In this document: in pieces, positions 1 to 9,400 of the stretch | How positions within the stretch are numbered: position 1 is the stretch's first letter | Layout: each line of letters starts with the position of its first letter | NCBI RefSeq assembly: GCF_963678635.1 | Contig: NC_087062.1 | Span: 86,082,890 to 86,146,889, forward strand | DNA: 64,000 nt | Source: Symsagittifera roscoffensis | Lineage: Eukaryota > Xenacoelomorpha > Acoela > Convolutidae | Reading direction: 5' to 3' | The notes under the pieces: model-generated | Database searches by the model: none | What the model saw: the letters and a program-made list of their open reading frames with translations, nothing else | What the model was told of the DNA's origin: nothing | Program-made: the position numbers and the translations under genes

Positions 1-665
1 AGCAGAAGTGTTGGAGGACGGCTTCCAACAGCGTCAGGATAGTCAATGACGTGCTACAAGACACGGAGACCGAGAGTGCAGAGTCAGCGTCACAGGAGGA
101 GGAAATGGAGCATTGATGAATGGTCGAGAAAACAAGAGGCAAAAAGAAGGAAAATTAGAAGAATTTAGAAGTTTTAGAACTTCTAAACGACGAAAAAAGA
201 AGAGAACAAAGGGATGATGAAGAAACGTTAAAACTCAGAATTGTTTTATGTGTGTGAAAAACTCAAGTGAGAAACCAAGCAACCAAGTTGTAATTGAAAA
301 CTGAAACATTTAGTTGAGTTTGGAAATTGTTGCATTTATAAATTTGCATTTTGGTTTTAGTTGAAGTGGCTTTAGAGACACTCACTTATTATTTATTTAG
401 AAAGGCTTGAGGGAAGAGTATATTTAAATATTCCAGCCTGCGTGATTGTTTTTAATCACTTAGGAAGACTGATCACTTTGTGGTGACATGAAAAACTTGA
501 GTAACTTCTTGAGGAGGGAGGTTATTGCATTGTTCTTTCTAACCACAAAGTTTCTTGGTTTTAATATTCAGGACAATAAACAAGCAAGATTTCCGAAGGG
601 AAGGAGCATAGTAGGATAATTTTAGCTTGTTGGTTGGCAGGACTGTCCTGCAAGCCAACACCTTT
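1..665 (+). repeat. Dispersed repeat R, plus orientation, left end cut by window
   Basis: The stretch recurs as its reverse complement at 25107-25370 plus 28713-29170 (one copy split by a Penelope-like insertion) and at about 55331-55790 and 56493-56952. The first 250 bases hold a broken reading frame rich in Glu, Lys and Arg. An acidic ETESAES-type patch and a Lys/Arg-rich stretch are shared by all copies, so R probably carries the end of an old coding region. Near 640-650 is the palindrome AGGACTGTCCT, also found in the inverted copy at 25142-25152. I cannot assign R to a transposon class. Confidence 0.6.
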
Positions 666-935
666 TAAATCTAGGAGAAAAAGTTTCAATCGGGACATTG
701 ACACTGGAAGTCAGAAAATATGTTTTATCTTAAGTCATATCCTCAGAGTGCAGATTAATGAGAGAATTTGAAGGCTATAGTGATGTAGTATGATGCCATT
801 TATATTCTGCAGTGAGTCGATGTGACGTAGGTAAAAGTAATTTCGTGCATTTTGTAAATTCTGTTCGATGACACTGTAACCATTTAGAACATTGCGCGAT
901 TCAATGAGGACATTGACCGGACTGTCCGGGGAGTA
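666..935 (+). mobile_element. 3' internal end of a giant-element relative (partial)
   Basis: The segment ends in TCCGGGGAGTA directly before TGTGAC. The giant element has the same TCCGGGGAGTA directly before the TGTGCC start of its 3' LTR (25070-25081). A GAGGACAT block and a GCGCGAT-like block lie just upstream in both places. I read this as the purine-rich second-strand primer site and the end of the internal region of a sister family. No coding sequence is recognisable. Confidence 0.45.
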
Positions 936-1850
936 TGTGACATTCGACCAGAATGGCCAAAATGCAGTCTCTGCAGAATTCAGGATTTTAGCAGTGAACC
1001 TTCCGAATTGGCGATTTAGAACGGATAAGGACGTTATTTGAACGATTGGCCAAACGGTGAAGGCTAGAAGATTCTGGAATTCTAAATTTTAAATTTTCGA
1101 AGTGATGACGTAACATTTCTGAGAAATGTTAAAACGGCCATTTTGGCTAAAATAGCAGAAAGAAACAGAACAACTTTTATCTGCGATTGCGAACAGTACG
1201 AAAATCGAGATTAGAGAACGACAACAAAATACAGAATAGCAGAGAGCGTTCCGAGTTGCAACTATTGTGCTGCTACAATAGTTGCAAGGCCCTTGCCAAC
1301 AACGGTGAAGGGTGAGAACCAGCCTTCCGGATTAGCAAGAAATCAAGAGTAAGGAGCTTGATTCGGCGGATTCAAGAATCCGGAAGGGTCTCGGGACGGA
1401 AACTTTTATTAATTCACATAAACTTTTAGCATCCTGTCATGTCCTGACTTGAATTTAACTGATATTTTGATTAGTTTTGACAAGGATGAGGTGCTAGGAG
1501 TTGGGGGAAAGGGTTGATCCATCTTCGATGGAGATGATGATTTTTATCTACTGAACAAAAACAATAGTAATATAATAAGTAGTAGCCCTGTTTTTAGGAG
1601 TGACCTCGTGGTCTGGGGATACTGAGACCCAGCCATGAGCTCACTAATTTTGCATGTAATTCAGTTAATTTGAGCGTTCTGGTCGAAGCCGGAGAACAGT
1701 AACGTTTTTGTCAGCCTGATGTAAGAAAGACCACCGAAAAGTACTGGCTTGGTAGAGACGGTGAAAAACATGCAAAGCTCTGTTTAGTCGCTAGCCAGTC
1801 GTCTTAAGACTTAGTTTTGTTATCCGTCGATATGTATCTTCCGGGCGAAT
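936..1850 (+). mobile_element. LTR and leader fragment of a sister LTR-element family
   Basis: It begins TGTGAC after a primer-like purine tract. From about 1490 on it aligns by eye with the giant element's leader: a TTGATCCATC hairpin start, then a CCTGTTTTTA block, then a GTATACTGAG / AGCCATG-type block. The same family occurs in reverse orientation at 2190-2999, 29345-30165 and 31895-32600. The order (internal end, LTR, leader) looks like two elements sharing one LTR. No intact protein frame is present. Confidence 0.5.
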
Positions 1851-2189
1851 GTTACAATGGCAAAAAATATTTCGTCGAAGAACAGACGGCCAATGCGACG
1901 GTTGGAATTTGCGTCGCCATCAGCCGCACCAAAATCTTGAAGAGGACTCGAAAGAAGCTTACAAGAACGTTCGAGCCAAACTGGAGATCGGCTTAAAGCA
2001 CTGCACTGTTATGTACATGTTTCCACTGCACGAGGAAACAATGTAAAGAGTCAAGGAGAATGGAGGTCTCAGCGAGGAATGGATCCCAGCCAGAGGGCTC
2101 CGGAAGGGACGTGCCACATCACTAGTCCTCTCCGACATATATCACGCACAAGCCTGTTACTGCATGAAAACTCCCGATCCTGCGTCCAT
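1851..2189. other. Spacer between two inverted LTR/leader fragments
   Basis: A 65-codon frame opens at 1849 on the plus strand, but it has no recognisable domain. The spacer sits at the centre of an inverted pair (936-1850 and 2190-2999). I see no supported gene here. Confidence 0.4.
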
Positions 2190-2999
2190 CTGATACGTTG
2201 CAGAAAAATGTTACCGGCACATCTGGAACGACGGGAAAGCCGATCATGTTAAAAAAAAAACACCAAGGAGCGCCATAAAAACGTATGTGTAACATTCGCT
2301 CGGAAGTACATATCGTAGAAAAACACAGCTAGGTTCTGAAACGACTGGCTAGCGTCTTAACACAGCTTCACATGCTTTTAACCTTCTCTACCAAAGCCAG
2401 TTCTTTGTGTGGTTCCCCAACATCGGGTCGACAAAGTCATTACTATTTTGGGCTATCGGCCAGATCGCGTAAATTAATTTAGTTACATGCAATAAATAGT
2501 GAGCTCATGGCTGGGTCTCAGTATATCCAGACCACGAGGTCACTCACTAAAAGCAGGGCTACTACTTATTATCATATTACTATTGTTTTCGTTCAGCAGA
2601 TAAAAATCATCATGTCAATCGGAGACTTATCAACCCTTTCCCTCAACTTCTAGCTTCTCATTACCTGAAGACGAATTTTAAGGTCAATTGATTCAATTCA
2701 GGACATATCCGGAAGCTAAAAGTTGTTAAAAATACAGTTTCAGTTTCTTTCCGAGACCCTTCCGGATTCTCGAATCCGAACGAAGAGCGGTCTTGTCGTC
2801 CTTCTGTAAGTGCAGTAAATTCCTCTCGTTACCCCTCCGGAGTTTCGGGAATTGCTCGGTAAGGATTGTACAGTTACAATCGTTACAATTTGGAATGTTC
2901 TTCCGTAAGTGTCGTCAACTATAGTTCTGTCGTTCGCCATAATTTCTCGTGCGTCTTGCTTGTCTTAGCGAAAATCGTAGTTCTGACTTTTAATCTGCA
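2190..2999 (-). mobile_element. Inverted LTR/leader fragment of the sister family
   Basis: Reverse complement of the family seen at 936-1850; it is close to 29345-30165 over its whole length. Read on the minus strand it has the same order of blocks as the giant element's leader, including the CGAATGTTACA and TTTTTATGGCGCTCC words also seen at 3899-3931. It abuts the giant element's 5' LTR with no spacer. Confidence 0.55.
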
Positions 3000-3000
3000 C

Positions 3001-3368
3001 TGTGCCAGTCGGTCATATTTGGAAGTTTGACCTTGAGAGAAGCAAAAAACACTTAATTTTGGGGTGAAATTTAATTTTTCAAAAATTCGAATGGAGCCTG
3101 TCATGCACGATTTTCTCGCGATAACTGAAAGTCAAAAAAGAGAAGTCAGAACAATCGAGTGACAATCGCGGGAAAGTTGCAAGATAAATCAGTAGGAAAG
3201 TGCTATTCGCAATTTCCGTCACAGTAATAATCTAGAGTAGAGCTGTCTCATTCGAAACAGAAAGAAGCGTATTCCCACGAACTGGATTATTGTGACTTGA
3301 CTGGAGTATTATTCTGAACTGGACTAGAGTGAACCTTCGGTGGAAAGGTGGACAGCTTGAGTGTCCCA
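3001..3368 (+). repeat. 5' LTR of the giant element (3' edge inferred)
   Basis: The start is fixed by the TGTGCCAGTCGG repeat at 25081 and by the homologous start TGTGCCACTCGG at 33868 in a relative. The end is inferred from CCCA followed, after one base, by TGGTTCA in both relatives (3365-3376 and 34160-34171), which would be the LTR edge next to a tRNA primer site. The 3' copy is too short to confirm the right edge. No clear TATA box or polyadenylation signal was identified. Confidence 0.55.
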
Positions 3369-3369
3369 A

Positions 3370-3386
3370 TGGTTCACGAGAAACTA
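3370..3386 (+). promoter_or_regulatory. Candidate minus-strand primer binding site
   Basis: TGGTTCACGAGAAAC starts with TGG, as expected for pairing with a tRNA 3' CCA end. It follows the inferred LTR edge by one base. The relative at 34165 has TGGTTCAGAAAAC in the same place. The matching tRNA is not identified. Confidence 0.35.
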
Positions 3387-3559
3387 TAGTCTAGAGTACA
3401 AACTTGTTCTTGTTGTTAAAGCTGACAAACATTAAACTCATTTTAGTTACATTATTTAATTATCGAGTTAATTACCGACTGAAGTACTTCCCTTTCTTGA
3501 GCGTGCTACAATGTGAGTACAAATTTAAATTTCTAGAGTGTGTTTTATAATTGTTATGT

Positions 3560-3569
3560 TGAGGTAAGG
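3560..3569 (+). promoter_or_regulatory. Candidate splice donor in leader
   Basis: TTGAG followed by GTAAGG, a near-perfect donor, with the intron beginning at 3564. An ATG lies just upstream at 3556. The relative at about 34315 has lost the GT. Joining to the acceptor ending at 15554 keeps the frame of the ATG open for about 55 codons. Joining to the acceptor ending at 6407 gives only a short upstream frame before gag. Confidence 0.4.
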
Positions 3570-3580
3570 CGAGTTTTAGG

Positions 3581-3603
3581 TTGATCCATCTGAAATGGAT
3601 CAA
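3581..3603 (+). repeat. Conserved 9-bp hairpin in leader
   Basis: TTGATCCAT and ATGGATCAA form a perfect inverted repeat around a 5-base loop. The second element keeps both arms at 34332-34354 with one loop change. A variant appears in the sister-family leaders (about 1514, 29795 and 32210). Confidence 0.6.
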
Positions 3604-4371
3604 AGTTCCACTGTCTAATAAAAAGTAACGTAACGGATTGTTCCAACCCGGTTTTTAACGGCGTTCATGTATTTTGGGTATCTAGAGACCTGAGTATGGG
3701 GACGTTATTAATTCTAGAGTGGGGGGGATATTTTGGTAGTAGCCTTTAAGCTGTAACGGGTCGTGGTCTCATGTCACAGACGAACCGAATTGGCTCCGAC
3801 TGATTTGAGGTAGAAAAACACAAGAGATAGTGTCCCTGACTCTTGAGCCAATGGTTATAGGGCCTATTTTTCTTAAGCCTCATGTGTGACTGCAGTAGAC
3901 GAATGTTACATAGTGTTTTTATGGCGCTCCTGGGTGTTTACGACATCAAGACTACGGAGTCGAACCCACTTGAGACAGCTTCGGGCTGAATGCCCATTCT
4001 AGAGTACCGGCGGTGCGGTTCGACAGGAACGTGCAAACCTTCCGGTTGTACCGTGATAGCTTTTTAAGAAAACTCGAGAAAACTTCCTGGTACGCTCTCC
4101 GAACGAGGCTTAACTAACCGAGTAAAGGGGGGCAACTAGGGGGACATAAACAAAAAAAAGAATAGAAAAAGGAACAAAAACCATAAAACGAAAAAAGACA
4201 GTGACTTTGACACCAGATTAGTTGGATCAAACCTTTATATTAATTAAATAGTATACCCATACTGTTTTACAAGTTCGATCGTTTCGATCAACCTAGTAAT
4301 TTAACCCAGTAACCTTAATAAAGAGCCCGAGTGTGGGTCGTTGTCAAGGGTTTTCAGATAGCTTGGAACTT

Positions 4372-4500
4372 AGCTGAACCAATAGGAGACTTGACTGGAA
4401 AAGGTGACCAGCCGAGTGGGAAAGTGGTTCAGGAGCACTTGAGCTGAACCAATAGGAGACTGGACTGGAAGAGGTGACCAGTCGAGTGGGCAAGTAGCCA
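4372..4500 (+). repeat. 70-bp tandem duplication in leader
   Basis: AGCTGAACCAATAGGAGAC starts at 4372 and again at 4442. Each copy is followed by a GACTGGAA, GGTGACCAG, CGAGTGGG series. The second copy is partial. A degenerate equivalent lies at about 35110-35250 in the related element. Confidence 0.75.
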
Positions 4501-5333
4501 AGAAGGATTTGGCAGTTCTCGAGTTCTCAAGTTGGGCAGAACGGGTATCGTTAAAATTCACATTACATTATAGGAAATAAGTGTAAAATTGGATAAGCGA
4601 TATCCCCCGGTTTTGAGGAACGTTTTTACTTGAGCAGGCCTGGAGACAGGTCTACGGTTTTCTCTTGAGAGGTTTAGCACCCGGCGCTTAAGGTAATTTT
4701 AGGTTTAAGAAGGGGGGCTAAAAAGGGGGGAGGTTAGAAGGGGGGCTGGTTAAGTTAGAGGTTGGCGGTTGTAAATTGTAAAAAGGGGGGAAATTAGAGT
4801 AACTAATTAGTCGACATCGTTGATTTAGTTACATTAGTCATTTACACGCGTTGGTCATAGGAAGCGGATATCCAAAATCGGAATTAGGTTAAGGTAGGTA
4901 CCCTGGTCGGATCGGTAGGGGGGAACGGACATAGACAGTTTTTGTGATACCCCATAAGATCGCTAGCAGGGGGGAAGGAAACGCGTGACATTTTTTCGAT
5001 AGAAGGTAGACATTTGTCACCTTTGAATTTTAGGTGGGCTCATCTTTCCGTTTTTATTACTTTTTCTAGCTTGGATTTTTGATGAGGATTTGTGTTTAGT
5101 TTTTATACGAACAGGTGATCACAAGATACCTGCGCACAGGTTTTGGTCTCAAGTTGCTTGGAACATTAAAAGAGAGGTAATTAAAAAGAAATAAGAAAAA
5201 GGGGGGTTAGCATTTGCATTTTAAGAGAGGGTTTTTGGGAAAATTTTACTAGAGCTTGAGTGGTGGTACAAGGTACAGTGAATCAAGAAGTCCCCATCAC
5301 GAAGAAGAAAGAGGTCCCACCGCTCAGACACTT

Positions 5334-6215
5334 GTCAACAGTCTTGGGACAGTGCCAAAGAAGTCCTGGGACAGTGTTGGACCAGAACAGTCTTGATACA
5401 GTCTTGGGACAGTGGTCTTGGGACAGTGGTCTTGGGACAGTGGTCTTGGGACAGTGGTCTTGGGACAGTGGTCTTGGGACAGTGGTCTTGGGACAGTGGT
5501 CTTGGGACAGTGGTCTTGGGACAGTGGTCTTGGGACAAGGGTCTTGGGACAGGGTCTTGGAACAGTGGTCTTGGGACAGTGGTCTTGGGACAAGGGTCTT
5601 GGGACAGGGTCTTGGGACAGTGGCCTTGGGACAGTGGTCTTGGGACAGTGGTCTTGGGACAAGGGTCTTGGGACAGGGTCTTGGGACAGTGGTCTTGGGA
5701 CAGTGGTCTTGGGACAAGGGTCTTGGGACAGGGTCTTGGGACAAGGGTCTTGGGACAGTGGTCTTGGGACAGTAGTCTTGGGACACTAGCCTTGGGATAG
5801 TAGTCTTGGGACAGTAGTCTTGGGACACTAGCCTTGGGACAGTAGTATTGGGACACTAGCCTTGGGACACTAGCCTTGGGACAGTAGTCTTGGGACACTA
5901 GCCTTGGGACAGTATTCTTGGGACACTAGCCTTGGGACACTAGCCTTGGGACAGTAGTCTTGGGACACTAGCCTTGGGACAGTAGTCTTGGGACACTGGT
6001 CTTGGGACACTAGCCTTGGGACAGCAGTCCTGGGACACTGGTCTTGGGACACTAGCCTTGGGACAGTAGCCTTGGGATAGTACTCTCAGGACAAGGGTCT
6101 TGGGACACTGACGAAGTACTGGGACAATACCGAACAGTCTTGGGACAGTAGAAAGAAGCCTGGGACGGTACAAAGAAGAGTAGGGACGGTAACTGGAAGT
6201 CTTAGGACAGTATAA
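5334..6215 (+). repeat. 14-bp minisatellite in the giant element's leader
   Basis: More than 50 head-to-tail units of the type CTTGGGACAGTGGT. The left half uses GTGGT, AAGGGT and 13-bp AGGGT endings. The right half changes to CTAGC and GTAGT endings in roughly alternating order, which suggests local unit conversion. Units before 5389 and after 6110 are diverged. Open frames on both strands here exist only because no unit reads a stop; they are not genes. Confidence 0.95.
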
Positions 6216-6390
6216 AAATTGAAGTAAAATTACAACAAGTTGTTTTAAGACAGAATTAAGACAGAACAAGACTAATTGGAACCCGGTACGGTTGGGACCA
6301 CAAATAAAGAAAGTTACTCGAAGATTTTAGAGAACTGGAACAAGGTTTTTATCACGTTGTATATTTTCTTTTAAGAATTTGTTTCCACAA

Positions 6391-6407
6391 AATTTTTTTA
6401 TTCATAG
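6391..6407 (+). promoter_or_regulatory. Candidate splice acceptor before gag
   Basis: A T-rich tract followed by CATAG ends at 6407. No ATG occurs between it and the gag ATG at 6463, which has A at -3. With the donor at 3564 this would remove most of the leader, including the minisatellite. Confidence 0.4.
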
Positions 6408-6462
6408 AATAGAATTGTGTATATAATAATATTGTAAATAAGAGCAATTGTAAGTAGAAATA

Positions 6463-9400
6463 ATGAGACGGAGTAGGGTACCGGTGCTTGAAAAAAGGTC
6501 AAGTGGATCAAACACGAAATATAACTCGTCGCTGCGTGGAACGACATCAAGGGGCCCAAGCAAAACAAAAAATAACTTTTCAGTTAGCATGGTCAGCACG
6601 AGGAGTGGCACCGAGAGCAAGACGCGAGAAGATGCGAGGGAAAAACAGGTGGAGCCTACAATCGAAATCGACCTAGAGACACCAGACCAGAGCGTAGATG
6701 AACTGGAGAAAAAGACGACGGAGTCAACTCCAATGCCCAATGCAGAAGAACCAAACCCGAAACCCATAGAGTTCTCACCAATAGACAATGTGGAAGATGC
6801 AATAGGCAACACCGAAGAAACGGTGAAAGAAGACTCTCAAGTAAAAAAGACATCTTTTACAGAAAGGTTGGCGATGATGGTCGGAATAAAAACGAAAGAA
6901 AACATGACTGAAGAACCAAAAGCTGAAAGAGCACGAACATTTGGGACAGTGAGCACGAAGACGACAGGAGCCAATCCAAGAGAGGAACAAAATAAAGCAG
7001 AAGCTACGGCCGAAGACAGACCGACGGCTGACCATGAAGAGGCTACTATTGAGCTAGGTAACTTGATGGCGAAACTGAATCAGATCGACAAAAAACTGAA
7101 GCACAGCAAAGAGGACAGAGAAGTGATAAGAAAAGAATTAAGATACAACAAACACGAGTATCTGGATAGTTATTTTAACCTGGCTAAGGCAACAGATGAG
7201 AGACTCAAGGAGATGTCAGATAAGGTAGAAACCACCAATGAAGAACGAGATAAGAACATCAAAAAAGATATGCAACAGTTGAAAAACCGATATGATGATG
7301 TCAACAGCCAATTAGGTAGCCTGGAAAAGAAAATGGACACAATGAGCAAGAATCAGGCCGAAAGTTCATGTGCAATACAGACGAAATTGGATGCAATCTT
7401 GAGAAATTCTACCTCACAAGAAAGACCGGCAGCGGATCGCACGCAAGGCACCAGAGTTGACTTTGTGGAACCACAAAGGGGCAAACGGCAATCGACACCG
7501 TTGCCCTTTACCCGGGATACGGTGAGCATAGCACCAACAGCTGCTAAAACAATCATGAAGAATGGAACGTCAAGTACAACGACTTGCCCGGGGGACTCAA
7601 CAGCTAACAGCAACGCAGGTCCGGATGCTATGACATGGGCAAGCACTTGGGAGATGATGAACAGGACTCTAGAGGCCTTCGCCACGAGGAACACTGACTC
7701 GAGCGATAGGAGGGACGGAAAATCAAGAAAAACTTTCAAGAAGCCAAAGGAATTCAAAGACGACTCCGATGGATGCATCGACACTTGTGTGGAAGTGATG
7801 AGATTACACCTAGAGCAAGATAACTTAAATGATGAAAGACAAGCATGCACAGCCATACTCAGCAACTTAGAAGGCACGGCATTAAAATGCGTGGTCCCAA
7901 AGAAAGAAGAAGAACGCGACACCGCGGACAAGATCTTCGAGATATTGCTGAATCGATTCGGGTCAGGCATGAAGGGTCACCAAGCGATGATGCGATTTGA
8001 AAAGAGAAGGCAGAGGGACGACGAGTCAATAGATCGGTTCCTAGATGATATCGAGAGCTTGAGAAGAAGGAGTGACCCAGAGGAGTCGACAAACAGAAGA
8101 AACTTTAGCATTGCCTCGAAGTTCATTGATGGGGTAAAAAGTGACGACCTAAGGACAATGTTAGCAACATACTACACATTGTCGAAAGACAGCGCACCAA
8201 CCCCAGAAGAAATGAGACAGAAATCAAGGGAATACATGCTGATGAAGCCCAAGAAATACTCATATTCAGAAAACAGGAACACACAGGGGGGAGGCCAACC
8301 CCAGAGGTCATCATGGTACAAACCTAGAGATGATATGGACAAGCGCAGATCATGCGCGAACTGCGGGTCAGCGGACCACCACGTGGCTGACTGCACAACA
8401 TACAAACAGGGCATGAAGAGCCTAGGATACGCACCGGATGAGGAGGACATGAGCCAGATGGAGGAACACGAGTACTATAGTGGCTTAATCATCAAGATAG
8501 GCGCAAGATGCTTCTTCTGTAACCAGGAGGGGCACTTCAGAATGGATTGTCCCTTGTTCTGGGAAGCGGTCAAGGACCAGAGTCACCCCAAACATAAGTT
8601 GGCATTAGCGGCAGTGCAGAATCAGCGGAATAGACAAAACGAGATTGAACCTAGGAACTTAGGAGCACCAAGCACGGAATTGCCGACGAAAACAGTGAAA
8701 GCTGTAACACATGTTAATGGTGCGATAGAGTCCGCGGCCAGGAACTCTCTAGAGATAAACTATGAGAAAGCAGCAACGGAAGCAATTGCCAAAGTGAAAC
8801 AGGATCTGGCTGCGAAAGAAATAGAGCAACGACTGAAGCTGGAGATCCAAAAACAGAATTTCAATGAGGCATTAACCGGATCAAACCCAACACCAGAGGC
8901 TGTACCAGGCTCAACAAAGACCGGGAATTGTAACACTGTAAAAATGGTGACGGGAAAGCCATTCGGCATATCGAAAATCGGGGCTAGAATAATGTCGATA
9001 ATCACAGTGGGCGGCCACGAGGTAACCAGAAACTTGAGCGAACCGAGCGACCAGACAATAATGCACATTGACGTGTACGCAGATTACTTGAGTTGTATAA
9101 GCCCACAAACGACTTCTAGAGCGCTGAGAGCACTACTCACGAGAGGGGGCAGCAAGTCGGTCCGTGTTGACAACAGGTATACTGAAGCTTATGGTCCACA
9201 CGAGGTGATGCTAAATATAGATGGAATAAACATCTATACCAAGACAATGATAACATGTGACGAAGACCTAATTGGGCAAATCTACGTAGGGAAAGAAGAG
9301 TTGAAAGTGAGATCGATTGGACACTGCGCTATGCTTGAAGAAGATGCGATGCACATCGGGACAGAGGCAGATGTGACAGGGCATGTGCTAGACATAAGTG

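Larger units (their letters stand above)
3369..6462 (+). other. Long untranslated leader of the giant element
   Basis: About 3.1 kb between LTR and gag without a supported gene. It contains a candidate splice donor (3564), a hairpin (3581-3603), a 70-bp duplication (4372-4500), several GGGGGG tracts, and a minisatellite (5334-6215). A candidate splice acceptor lies just before gag (6406-6407). Much of the leader up to about 5100 is homologous to 34164-35900 in a second element. The many upstream ATGs make sense if most of the leader is removed by splicing. Confidence 0.7.

Noticed and set aside
5260-5898. Long open frames on both strands through the 14-bp array (Gly/Leu/Trp-rich on plus, Pro/Ser/Asp-rich on minus)
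   Set aside because: They exist because the repeated unit has no stop in several phases. Unit length is not a multiple of three, and no conserved start or domain is present.
5334-6215. CRISPR array
   Set aside because: Units are contiguous 13-14 bp repeats without unique spacers, in a eukaryotic retroelement leader. The same holds for 36051-36625.
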